Assembly (NCBI RefSeq): GCF_005222705.1
Contig: NZ_STGF01000014.1
Location: forward strand, 1 to 64,000
Direction: 5' to 3'
From: Paenibacillus sp. SY21-1
GTDB lineage: Bacteria > Bacillota > Bacilli > Paenibacillales > Paenibacillaceae
DNA: 64,000 bases
Positions 1 through 8,554 of this stretch are shown piece by piece. The position numbers were made by a program, and so were the translations under genes. Each line of letters begins with the position of its first letter. Position 1 is the stretch's first letter. The notes beneath the pieces were generated by a model. It was not told the origin of the DNA and did not search any database. It saw only the letters and a program-made list of their open reading frames with translations.

Positions 1-1011
1 CTGCTGATGAAGCAGGAAGGGCTGGCCTTCATCACAAGGCTACCCGACTCCTTTAGCTTGAGTGCGGAGTTAAAGGAAGAAGCGATGTGGCGAGAAGCCT
101 GGCAGGAAGTAGAAGCCGATGCACCAGAGGAGAAGCGCTCGGTTTACCGGGTACAATCCTTTGACCGCGAGCTCTATGGGCAGGCGCTGCGTTTTGTCGT
201 GGTCCATTCTAGTCAGCTTGAAGCCAAGCAACGCGAAACCCTCCAGCGCCAGATGAGCAAAGAAAAAGAGAAAATCGATCAGGCGCTGCGGAGCTTGGGC
301 GCGGAACGCTTTGCCTGCGAGCATGATGCCGAGCAACGCATCACGGCATTCAGCAAACAGCAAAAATGGAAGTGGCATGCCGTCGATTTCATGACCCAAT
401 CGGAAACGTATCCCTTGCCACGTGCCAAGCGAGGGCGTCCGAAGGCAGGCGAATTACCCGAAATGGCCGTGCAATGGTGCATCACCGTAGGTGATCTTCG
501 TTATGACGAGGAAGCCTTGCTCATGCAGGCGCAAAAGCAAGGGCTCTTTGTGCTGGCGACGAGCCATCCCGAAAGTGAAGCATGGAACAGCACACGCGTA
601 CTGAAAACCTATAAAGGACAGGCGGCAGCGGAGACGCGCTTTCGCCTGCTCAAAGATCCGGTCATCTTGGATGCCATCTACCTGAAGCAACCAAGTCGTG
701 TGGAAGCCCTTGGTGTTGTCTTTGTCATGGCCTTGTTGATCTATGGTTTGCTGGAATGGCGCGTACGGGAAAATCTCAAGCAAGAGACCGAACCACTCCT
801 TCTGCCTGGAAAACGCAAAAGCTTTGAGCCAACAGGCGAAATGCTGCTGGCCTTATTAAAGACCATTCAAGTCATCCACGTCACACTGGGCGACACCCGC
901 ATGCGCGGTCTTTCTGCTCATGTCGATGATCAAGTGAAACGGATCATTCGCTTAGCCGGTCATGATATCTCCATTTATACCAACACTGCGGGTATCTCCG
1001 GCAAAGCGTGA
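1..1011 (+). CDS. IS4/IS1634-type transposase, C-terminal part (5' end outside window)
   Basis: The reading frame is already open at base 1 and ends at 1011, so only the C-terminal ~336 residues of a transposase are present. The segment YKGQAAAETRFRLLK fits the Y-(2)-R-(3)-E-(6)-K signature of IS4/IS1634-type DDE transposases, with Gln in place of the Arg and the catalytic Glu kept. The remainder (a charged coiled region, then KDPVILDAIYLKQPSRVEALG and a hydrophobic helix) is typical of the family's RNase H-like C-terminus. No frameshift or stop is visible in this portion, so the element may be intact upstream. I could not identify the right terminal inverted repeat because the left end is missing; it should lie between 1012 and about 1089. 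It sits beside the 3' end of a minus-strand gene and does not interrupt it. Confidence 0.8.
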   Translation: MLMKQEGLAFITRLPDSFSLSAELKEEAMWREAWQEVEADAPEEKRSVYRVQSFDRELYGQALRFVVVHSSQLEAKQRETLQRQMSKEKEKIDQALRSLGAERFACEHDAEQRITAFSKQQKWKWHAVDFMTQSETYPLPRAKRGRPKAGELPEMAVQWCITVGDLRYDEEALLMQAQKQGLFVLATSHPESEAWNSTRVLKTYKGQAAAETRFRLLKDPVILDAIYLKQPSRVEALGVVFVMALLIYGLLEWRVRENLKQETEPLLLPGKRKSFEPTGEMLLALLKTIQVIHVTLGDTRMRGLSAHVDDQVKRIIRLAGHDISIYTNTAGISGKA

Positions 1012-1089
1012 TGCTCCTCCTCCATACCTGCCTGTTTCTGTATAGCATTGAAATTCATTTTTGTGAAATTATTTCATGCGGAAAATCGG

Positions 1090-2079
1090 TTATAGCCTCA
1101 CAACGATCCGGCCGCGCGTTCGGGATTGCAAAATGTCAATGAGCGCATCAGGAAGGTCGTGAAGTCCAATCTCCCTGTCCTCCAGCAAAGAGAGCTGCTC
1201 CGGCTTCAGGTCCCCGCCCATCCGCTGCCATAGCCTTAGCCTGCGCTCGGCGGGACAATAGACGGAATCGATGCCGAGCAGGTTGACGCCGCGTAGAATA
1301 AACGGCATGACCGTGGACGGCAAGTCTGTTCCGCCTGTAAGACCGCTGACAGCAACTGTCCCGGAATAGGCGATTTTGCTTAGTATAGCAGCGAGCGTCG
1401 GTCCTCCTACCGGATCGATTGCCCCTTGCCATCGCTGCTTGTTAAGCGGCTTGCTTCCGTTCTCAAGCACGTCCTCGCGTGATATGACCTCGCTCGCGCC
1501 AAGCGATAGCAAGTAATCTGCCGCATCCTTCCGACCTGTGCTGGCTATTACGCGGTAGCCCTTTCGGCTCAGCATCGCGATGGCAGCACCGCCCACGCCG
1601 CCAGTTGCGCCGGTGACCAATACATCTCCCTTCTCGGGAGCCAGGCCGTTTTCCTCCATGCGTTCAATCGATAAGGCGGCCGTAAAACCCGCCGTTCCGT
1701 ACAGCATCGCTTCTTTTAACGACATCCCTTCCGGCAGCGGGACCAGCCAATCGGCATGCAGGCTGGCGTATTGAGAGAACCCGCCGAAGCGAGAGACGCC
1801 GATCTCATAGCCGGTTGCAATGACCGCTTGACCTTCGCGGAACCGACTGTCGCTGGAAGATACGACATAGCCGGACAGATCGATGCCCGGCACGAACGGG
1901 AACGATTTGACGATCGCGTTGCCTGGCGAGCATGCAAGCCCGTCTTTATAATTGATGCCGGAGTACGCGACTTTTACGAGCACCTCTCCGGGAGGCAGCT
2001 GGTTTATGGAAAGATTCTGAACGGCTGCGGATATCGGAGCCGGGCCGTCTACAACAAGCGCTTGAAAGGTCATGCTCAC
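1090..2079 (-). CDS. YhdH/YhfP-family quinone-oxidoreductase-like MDR protein
   Basis: A zinc-independent medium-chain dehydrogenase/reductase of about 329 residues, the normal family length. Visible marks are the N-terminal GroES-like part (SGINYKDGLA, FPFVPGIDLSGYV), the Rossmann dinucleotide-binding loop VTGATGGVGGAAIAML, and the family's GAIDPVGGPTLA and RGVNLLGIDSVYCP segments. There are no structural-zinc cysteines. YhdH/YhfP/AcuI relatives reduce quinones or acrylyl-CoA with NADPH; the substrate here is not evident. The frame is open to 2115, but an AAAGGAGG ribosome site lies 8 bases before GTG at 2079, which I prefer; an ATG at 2073 is the alternative. It is 14 bases downstream of the zinc-ribbon membrane gene and probably cotranscribed with it. 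Cytoplasmic. Confidence 0.85.
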   Translation of the reverse strand: MSMTFQALVVDGPAPISAAVQNLSINQLPPGEVLVKVAYSGINYKDGLACSPGNAIVKSFPFVPGIDLSGYVVSSSDSRFREGQAVIATGYEIGVSRFGGFSQYASLHADWLVPLPEGMSLKEAMLYGTAGFTAALSIERMEENGLAPEKGDVLVTGATGGVGGAAIAMLSRKGYRVIASTGRKDAADYLLSLGASEVISREDVLENGSKPLNKQRWQGAIDPVGGPTLAAILSKIAYSGTVAVSGLTGGTDLPSTVMPFILRGVNLLGIDSVYCPAERRLRLWQRMGGDLKPEQLSLLEDREIGLHDLPDALIDILQSRTRGRIVVRL

Positions 2080-2093
2080 TTCTGTCGCCTCCT

Positions 2094-3023
2094 TTATCGG
2101 AAATCCTCGTCCCACTTGTATTTCTCCTCTTTTACGCGCATGACCTCCTCGTGCAGTGGGCCAAAGCCTGTTCCTTGACTTTGCTTGATCATTCGATAAA
2201 GCCGAAGAAATCGCTCTTTGGGCAGCTTGTCCGCATAACGCATGATGAGATAAGGATACAGTGTAATATATCGCTTCAGTCGGATTGCCGCGCCGGCAAT
2301 GCCGATCATAATACTTTCTCCGTGCTCCATCCGCAGAATGCGGCTTTCATGAAGCGTTGCATAACGAAACGCGTTTTCTTTAAGCAAATCGCGCCGGATT
2401 TTGGCAAGCTCGCCCATATACTCCGCCAGATCGGTGTTAAATTCGTTCATGAGCAGCGGTTCAAGCATCAAATCCATATCCTTGCGCAGGACAAAGGATT
2501 GCAGCAGCAAAATTTGCTCCAGCCTAAGCTGGTCCGTTTGCACAAGCGCGCCGATTTCCCTAAGCATCTCGTACGTGCGCAGCCTGTCGCCGCTTTGGAA
2601 TACCTCAATCGCCATATCGCGGTCATGGGTGAGTCCGGCGACGAGTCGGTGGGCCTCGGTTTTAAATATTTTTTCGAGTTTGCTATGCAAAAGCGCAGGG
2701 GTCCAGCGTCTTTGCAACGTCCATAATAAAGCGAGTAGCGCTGTCCCGGCGACAACCATTAGTGCCGTGTGCAAGGATGAGTCGCTGAAAGCGATGCCTG
2801 CTGCGGCAATAACAAGCACAGCTGCTCGCGATATTAGGAAGGATCGGTTCAGCAGGCTTTGCGCTCTGCGCTCGACGTGACGGAGTGTCTGCTTGCCGCA
2901 GATCGGGCAGCGAACATCGCCTAAAACGGTAAAATGATTGCAGCTTGAGCAAATTTTAAGCTTTTCATAAGAATTGCGTGTTTTAATATAAGGAGCGAGC
3001 ACAACCGGCAGTTTTTTCTTCAT
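2094..3023 (-). CDS. zinc-ribbon membrane protein, function unknown
   Basis: 309 residues. A short basic N-terminus is followed by a CxxC...CxxC zinc ribbon (CSSC near residue 25, CPIC near residue 40), then two adjacent hydrophobic helices at about 66-102, and a long, mostly alpha-helical, charged cytoplasmic region to the end. I do not recognise the family. The ATG overlaps the stop of the 51-residue membrane-protein gene upstream (ATGA), which implies translational coupling, and the oxidoreductase gene follows 14 bases downstream. It is transcribed divergently from the VWA/tubulin-like operon, which also contains a zinc-ribbon protein. A functional link with that operon is possible from position alone but not shown. 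Confidence 0.75.
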   Translation of the reverse strand: MKKKLPVVLAPYIKTRNSYEKLKICSSCNHFTVLGDVRCPICGKQTLRHVERRAQSLLNRSFLISRAAVLVIAAAGIAFSDSSLHTALMVVAGTALLALLWTLQRRWTPALLHSKLEKIFKTEAHRLVAGLTHDRDMAIEVFQSGDRLRTYEMLREIGALVQTDQLRLEQILLLQSFVLRKDMDLMLEPLLMNEFNTDLAEYMGELAKIRRDLLKENAFRYATLHESRILRMEHGESIMIGIAGAAIRLKRYITLYPYLIMRYADKLPKERFLRLYRMIKQSQGTGFGPLHEEVMRVKEEKYKWDEDFR

Positions 3024-3175
3024 CGCCGATCACGCTGCCCGCTGCTTTTGAGGATGGACAAGACTTGCTTGTCCAATTGCTCGGAAGAAGGCGCCCGCCG
3101 TCCCCGCAAATGATAGACCGTGAGGCTGATGCATACAAAAAGAAACAATGTTCCTAGACAGACGTATGTAACCAT
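3020..3175 (-). CDS. small membrane protein (51 aa)
   Basis: A short open frame with ATG at 3175, preceded by an AGAGAGGAA ribosome site, and TGA at 3020-3022. It encodes one hydrophobic helix (TYVCLGTLFLFVCISLTVY) and a basic, polar tail ending GQRDRR. The stop overlaps the ATG of the next gene by ATGA, which is the main evidence that it is translated. Predicted orientation is N-out/C-in from the basic residues after the helix. It is the first gene of the minus-strand unit. No family is recognised. Confidence 0.65.
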   Translation of the reverse strand: MVTYVCLGTLFLFVCISLTVYHLRGRRAPSSEQLDKQVLSILKSSGQRDRR

Positions 3176-3329
3176 AGGCTGTTCCTCTCTTACAGTTAAA
3201 GTGATTTATGGAAGCCGATCCGTTATACTCGAACTATAAGCTAGTATATCATTTTAACGGGAGCCGTTACCAATACGAGCAAATGGTCAAGCAGCGCATA
3301 CTTTCTCGTTCTATTAAAAAGGAGTTCAG

Positions 3330-5138
3330 ATGATGAAGCACAACCAATCGAAATCAGGCTTTCAACGAAGGATTTTTCAAAACGCCGTCCTGCAGCTTTG
3401 TTTGCTGCTCGTTCTGCTGGGGCTGCCGCTTGGCAGTGGATCGGTCGCACACGCAGCTGGAGAAGCTTCACAGATTGACGCCGTGCTGGTGCTCGACGTG
3501 AGCAATTCGATGAAAACGAGCGACTCGGCCAAAATCGGCAATGAAGCAATGAAAATGTTCATCGACATGCTGTCGGCAGCAGGCGACAGGGTCGGAATCG
3601 TTGCATATACGGATCGAATCGAGCGCGAAAAGGCGCTTCTGGAAATTAAATCACAGACCGACAAAGACAATCTCAAGAGCTTCATCGATCAATTGAATCG
3701 CGGAGCGTACACCGACATTTCGATCGGGGTAACCGAGGCGGTGCAAATACTGAACGATGGAGCAGGTGCCGGCCACGAGCCGATGATTATCGTGCTGGCG
3801 GACGGCAACAATGATTTCAATGACAGCTCCGGCCGGACACAGACCGATTCGGATGCCGATATGGACAAAGCGATTCAGTCGGCCAACGAACAGGGCATTC
3901 CGATTTACACAATCGGCCTGAACGCAGATGGCAAGCTGAATAAGGAGGCGCTGGCTGCCGTATCGGACAAAACGGGCGGGAAGTCGTTTTCTACGAATAC
4001 AGCTGACGATCTTCCGCAAATTTTAAGTGAAATTTTTGCCAGCCATCTCGATCTGAACGTCGTGCCTGTCGATTCGTTTACAGCCGACGGCAGCTATCAG
4101 AATGTGAAGATAACCGTTCCGAATGCAAACGTGCTGGAAGCGAACATATCGATCATGTCAGGTCAGCCGATTGAGGCCAAGCTGCTTGATCCGAGCGGGG
4201 CAGCCATTCCGATTCCGTCGGATCAGGTCTTGTTTTCGAAGTCCAAAAGCTACTCGTTGCTCAAGCTGATGAAGCCGGCGGAAGGCGATTGGACGCTTCA
4301 GATTAAAGGCGTAAATCGCGACAAAATTGATATTAACCTGATTTTCAACTACGAGCTAAGCTTAGTCATGGACCCGCTTGCCAAAACGTCCTATGCGAAG
4401 GGCGACACCGTGGCGTTCAGCTCCTATTTCGTAAGCGGCGGGAAAAAGCTGGAAGATGATGCGCAATACAGCAACATGAAGGCGGTTTTGCTCGTTAAAG
4501 ATGTGGATGCAGGTACGACCAAGGAAGTGCCGATGAACCATGCGGGCGACCATTTCACAGGCAGCTACAAAATCGAAGCCGAGCATGACTACGAAGTGGT
4601 CGTGAGAGCGGAGGAGGAGAGCTTTTTCCGCGAGACGGCTCCTGTCAGCCTAACTGCCAAAGCGGGAGGCGGAGGCCAGCTTACACCGGCAGAGCCGGAG
4701 GCGGACAAGCCGTTTCCGCTCGTGCCTGTGCTGATCGGCGCGGCGGCAGTGCTGGCCGTTGCAGCTGCGGCCTGGTACGCGATGCGCCTGTATAAGCAGG
4801 CTAGCCGCGGCTTCGTTGGGCAGCTCGTCCTGGAAATTCGCGATGAGAATACGGGCGATAAGACGCCGCCGCAATACAAGAAGCTGTCCGCGTTTAAGGG
4901 CAGGCTGCATTTGCATCAGCTGCTGCAACTAGCTCCGGAGCTAAAGGAGACGGAGAAGGTGATTCTCAGACCAGCAAGCAACGACCGCATCGCGCTGCAG
5001 AACGGCTCCATCTGCACGATTGAGAAATCGGGCAGAACGGTCGACGCATCGCGCGAGCTGGAAATAAAAAGCGGCGACCGGATAACGGTGTCGCTCAAGC
5101 AGGTAGACAAAACCATTTATATCGAATATCTCGTTTAA
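3330..5138 (+). CDS. secreted, membrane-anchored VWA-domain protein (first gene of VWA/tubulin operon)
   Basis: 602 residues. The N-terminus is a signal peptide (basic start, hydrophobic core LCLLLVLLGLPLG, cleavage after about AHA at 42). A von Willebrand factor A domain follows with a complete MIDAS metal site: DVSNS at 56-60, Thr128 and Asp158. A beta-rich region occupies about 240-440, then a Pro/Glu linker, a transmembrane helix at about 461-483, and a 119-residue cytoplasmic tail that looks beta-rich (its pattern suggests an FHA-like fold, uncertain). The VWA domain should therefore be outside the cell and the tail inside. An AAGGAG site precedes ATG 3330; ATG 3333 is also possible. The tubulin-like gene follows after 24 bases. 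It probably binds a ligand or partner outside and reports to the cytoplasmic GTPases encoded downstream; that is inference. Confidence 0.85.
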   Translation: MMKHNQSKSGFQRRIFQNAVLQLCLLLVLLGLPLGSGSVAHAAGEASQIDAVLVLDVSNSMKTSDSAKIGNEAMKMFIDMLSAAGDRVGIVAYTDRIEREKALLEIKSQTDKDNLKSFIDQLNRGAYTDISIGVTEAVQILNDGAGAGHEPMIIVLADGNNDFNDSSGRTQTDSDADMDKAIQSANEQGIPIYTIGLNADGKLNKEALAAVSDKTGGKSFSTNTADDLPQILSEIFASHLDLNVVPVDSFTADGSYQNVKITVPNANVLEANISIMSGQPIEAKLLDPSGAAIPIPSDQVLFSKSKSYSLLKLMKPAEGDWTLQIKGVNRDKIDINLIFNYELSLVMDPLAKTSYAKGDTVAFSSYFVSGGKKLEDDAQYSNMKAVLLVKDVDAGTTKEVPMNHAGDHFTGSYKIEAEHDYEVVVRAEEESFFRETAPVSLTAKAGGGGQLTPAEPEADKPFPLVPVLIGAAAVLAVAAAAWYAMRLYKQASRGFVGQLVLEIRDENTGDKTPPQYKKLSAFKGRLHLHQLLQLAPELKETEKVILRPASNDRIALQNGSICTIEKSGRTVDASRELEIKSGDRITVSLKQVDKTIYIEYLV

Positions 5139-5162
5139 TTAGAGCTCTGGAGGGACTATACG

Positions 5163-8100
5163 ATGAAACCAATTGTAAGAGAGCATATACAACAGCTTGA
5201 TGTGTCGCTTGGCGGGGGCATTGTCAGCGAGAAAATAAGAGTGGATACGATTGATAATCCGATCCTCATTATCGGGTTGGGAGGCACGGGCATCGATGCC
5301 CTGCTTCGCCTGAAATACCAGATCAACCGGCGCTTCAAGCTGCCGGAGGACCCGATTTCGAAGAAGAAGCTCGAGAAGCCTGCCAATGTGGAATTCCTTG
5401 CTTTTGAGACAAACGAGCAGGACCGCAACAAAAAATATAAAGGGATCGGCCTCGACCCGATAAATGAATTCGTGCTGCTGTCCAACGCCGAGGTCGGCGG
5501 CCTGCTGCAAAACCGCAGCATCCTGGAGCCGTACATTACAGACTGGCTGTCGCCGGAGCTGAGCATTACAGACGGGATGAACGGCGCAGCAGGCGTCCGT
5601 CAGGCGGGGCGACTGCTGCTTTTTACCAAAATAAATCAAGTCGTCCAAAGCATCGATAAAAAAATCAAAACGCTCTCCGTCGGTACAAACAAAAAATTGA
5701 TGGTGTTTCTGTTGACCGGCTTGTCAGGCGGAACGGGCAGCGGCTGCTTCCTCGATATTTCCTATATCGTTAGAGGCATAATCGAGCGCGACCACGGCTC
5801 CGCCGGCATTGATCGGGTGAATACGCTTGGTTATTTATTTACGCCGGATATCAATTTATCCAATAAAAGCCTTAGTGAGCATACGCGCGAATACATCAAG
5901 AAAAACGGCTATGCGGCGCTTAAAGAGCTGGATTACTGGATGAATGTCGACAGCAGGGGCGAGCGCTTTAAACAGCAATACGGCAACATTCTAAGCGTCA
6001 ATTCGCCGCTTCCGCCGTTTAATTTGTGCCATCTGATTTCGGCGACGAATGCGGAAGGCAAGCTGCTGGAAAACGCCTACGATTATTGCATGAATGTAAC
6101 GGCGGAGAACATTACAAACTTTATTTCCAGCGAGGAGAAGCAGTCGGGCGAGGAATTCGCGATACACGATTATATCAGCAATATTCGCACGAACATCGCC
6201 CAGATGAACAAGCAATATCCCGCTAACTATGACTACAACATTATCGGCGCCTCATCGGCAGTGCTGCCGATCGAGGAGATGACCACCTACCTCGCCTACA
6301 GGCTGTTCAACAAGATGGATAAAATGTTCGAGAAGGCGCCGTCCCAGGACGATGTGGAGAAGTTTGCGCGCAAGCTGGGCATCGATTTGGAGACGATGAT
6401 GAAGACATTCGATTCGCGCGTGCCGGAGCCGCTGCCGGGCTTTGAGAACAGCGAACGGCTGAGCTATACGAATGTCATCAAGCTGCAGGCGGTCAATATG
6501 GACACCGAGCTGGAGCAGAATTTCTTGAGCCGCGCCCGCGAGGAATACATTAAAGCCAAGAAGCAGCTGCCGGGAGAAATCGTCGGCCAGTTTACCGATC
6601 AGATTCGCAGGACGTTTCTGCATCCCGAGCAGGGCCCGTTCTATGTTTCGCGCCTTCTCTACACGGAAAAAGGCTTTTGCTTGCTCAAAATGCTGCTCTC
6701 CTATATCGAAACGCTGCGCGAGAATCTGCTGCGGCTGCCGCGCGACATTGAAACGGCACGAGAGCAGGCGGAGGAGCGGATGGGCGACGCCAAAAGCGCC
6801 TTCGTCTCCAAAGACAAGAAAAAAAACGCCTATATCGAAGCCAAAATCAACGAATATTGGCTGCGCTCCGACGTTGAACGAATGGAGCAGCTTATCGAGT
6901 TTTACGAGGATTTGCATCAGCTTCTGAATAACGAGAACAATCGCATATACAACGTATTTACGGAAATTTTGAATGTGCTGAACGCGATTTTTGCCAAAAA
7001 TGGCGATTTGCTGACGCAAGGCGAAACGCAGTCCGATCATAAGGGCAACAAGACGTACTATTGGAATATCGTCGGCGTACCGGACATCTCCGATGTCATC
7101 AGCCGTATGATGGACAAAAAAGATGGGGACGACCTGATTCGCGATTTTACGCAGGAGCTGCTGGATCATTCGAATCTGTGGGTGAAGGAGCAGGAAATCG
7201 ACATCGTGAACGCCATATCCGAGTTTTTGACGGATAAATTCGGCGATTTAATTACAAAGTCGATGGAGGACTTCCTCGTTATGAAATACGGCAACGATGA
7301 ATCGATCGAGAAGTTTGTCGAGCGGTTCATCGCCAGCAAGCTGGATGACGAGGCGGTGCCGGTGTTCAACCTGAGCAACAGCACAGGCAGCCTGCATTTC
7401 CCTTCCTGGGGGTTTGTTTCTGTACCGGTGAAGGCGCCGAGCATTCTGCGCGGCATTCGCAATTATCAGAACAATTCGATCGGCAAATCGCATTTTACCA
7501 TCAAGGAGAGCGAAATTAAAAACCGGATTTTCTGGCTGAATACCCGAAACGGGGTTCCGCTGTTCGTCTATACTCCGCTTAAGGTGTACGAGGAGAGCTA
7601 CGAGCGGACGATTCTTGACAAAGAGGGAATTGGACGCCATCTCGTGCAGACGGAGCGGCGCAACTGGACCTACTTGCCGTCGCCGATACCGGAGAAGTCA
7701 TGGGGAGATACGTACGTCAATATGCGCGTTCAGGGCTATAACGCCAGAGTGCGCGCTGAATTCAAGCGGGCCGAAGCATTTGGCATTATCGCCGAGAAGG
7801 GCATCGATAGCACGACGAGCAATCGTTACGCCGTCCGCTTCACTCAGCCATTCAGGCTTGAAGAGGCGCTGAAGGTCTACAACATGCAGCTAACCGCGTC
7901 CAAACCGAATTTGGGCGAGGTGAAGCGGGCTTGGAACGAGCTTCGTGCGCTGCTGTCCGAAGGGTTGCCGCAGGCCGGCTCCAAGGATATTTTCGGCAGC
8001 TTGAACGAGGATCTGGCACAGGACAATCTGATTCGTTCGCCTGAGCTGCTGGGGACAGTGCGCGATGAGCTTGCGAAGTATGAAGCGATAGCGGCAAAAG

Positions 8101-8552
8101 CGGACGAGCTGGCGCAATTGCTTGATATTCATCAGGGCGAGGAAAAGCTGTATGATCAGTTTATCGAGGCGCTGTACACGGGAACAATCGGTAAAAAGGG
8201 CGCGCTTTACGTATATGACCGTGATCCGGAGGAGGATGCCTGGTCGCCGTTTGCCAACCTGATGAAAAGCGGCAGCTATGTGGAATACGAGGTGTTCGAG
8301 AACTTCCGCGGACTTGATGAGAAGAGCCGGAGCACGCTGATGCGCAAGGCGTCTCGCCGGGTAAGCGAGCTGACGGCGTCCGAGGACACAACGCCGCTGC
8401 TCGGCAAGCTGGAAGAGCTGTTCGGACAATTTCTGGATGCGCGCGAACGGCTTGAATACGAGAAGGCAGAGCTTGCAAACGGCGAGGAGCTTCATCATTT
8501 TTATAAAGAAATGACCGCCAAACTTAATGAAATCCGCAGAAAGCTGAAATAG
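5163..8552 (+). CDS. tubulin-like GTPase (Tubulin_2-type)
   Basis: 1129 residues. The N-terminal ~400 residues have the tubulin/FtsZ nucleotide-binding pattern: a first glycine loop GLGGTG at 38-43 and the signature GGTGSG at 189-194, followed by the helix CFLDISYIVRGII. These are the GTP-contacting loops of the superfamily, and this long bacterial type matches the Tubulin_2 family. The remaining ~700 residues are long and mostly helical with charged coiled-coil-like stretches (about 420-650), then mixed alpha/beta, and show no catalytic motif I know. There is no signal peptide or transmembrane helix, so it should be cytoplasmic. An AGCTCTGGAGGG ribosome site precedes ATG 5163. Only 2 bases separate it from the next gene, whose product appears to be its degenerate paralogue. 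GTP-dependent assembly is likely by family; the cellular role is unknown. Confidence 0.85.
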   Translation: MKPIVREHIQQLDVSLGGGIVSEKIRVDTIDNPILIIGLGGTGIDALLRLKYQINRRFKLPEDPISKKKLEKPANVEFLAFETNEQDRNKKYKGIGLDPINEFVLLSNAEVGGLLQNRSILEPYITDWLSPELSITDGMNGAAGVRQAGRLLLFTKINQVVQSIDKKIKTLSVGTNKKLMVFLLTGLSGGTGSGCFLDISYIVRGIIERDHGSAGIDRVNTLGYLFTPDINLSNKSLSEHTREYIKKNGYAALKELDYWMNVDSRGERFKQQYGNILSVNSPLPPFNLCHLISATNAEGKLLENAYDYCMNVTAENITNFISSEEKQSGEEFAIHDYISNIRTNIAQMNKQYPANYDYNIIGASSAVLPIEEMTTYLAYRLFNKMDKMFEKAPSQDDVEKFARKLGIDLETMMKTFDSRVPEPLPGFENSERLSYTNVIKLQAVNMDTELEQNFLSRAREEYIKAKKQLPGEIVGQFTDQIRRTFLHPEQGPFYVSRLLYTEKGFCLLKMLLSYIETLRENLLRLPRDIETAREQAEERMGDAKSAFVSKDKKKNAYIEAKINEYWLRSDVERMEQLIEFYEDLHQLLNNENNRIYNVFTEILNVLNAIFAKNGDLLTQGETQSDHKGNKTYYWNIVGVPDISDVISRMMDKKDGDDLIRDFTQELLDHSNLWVKEQEIDIVNAISEFLTDKFGDLITKSMEDFLVMKYGNDESIEKFVERFIASKLDDEAVPVFNLSNSTGSLHFPSWGFVSVPVKAPSILRGIRNYQNNSIGKSHFTIKESEIKNRIFWLNTRNGVPLFVYTPLKVYEESYERTILDKEGIGRHLVQTERRNWTYLPSPIPEKSWGDTYVNMRVQGYNARVRAEFKRAEAFGIIAEKGIDSTTSNRYAVRFTQPFRLEEALKVYNMQLTASKPNLGEVKRAWNELRALLSEGLPQAGSKDIFGSLNEDLAQDNLIRSPELLGTVRDELAKYEAIAAKADELAQLLDIHQGEEKLYDQFIEALYTGTIGKKGALYVYDRDPEEDAWSPFANLMKSGSYVEYEVFENFRGLDEKSRSTLMRKASRRVSELTASEDTTPLLGKLEELFGQFLDARERLEYEKAELANGEELHHFYKEMTAKLNEIRRKLK

Positions 8553-8554
8553 CG

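Noticed and set aside
3176-3329. Promoter hexamers in the divergent region between the zinc-ribbon unit and the VWA operon
   Set aside because: TATACT and TATAAG-like sequences occur on both strands but none has a -35 at an acceptable distance, so I did not assign a promoter.
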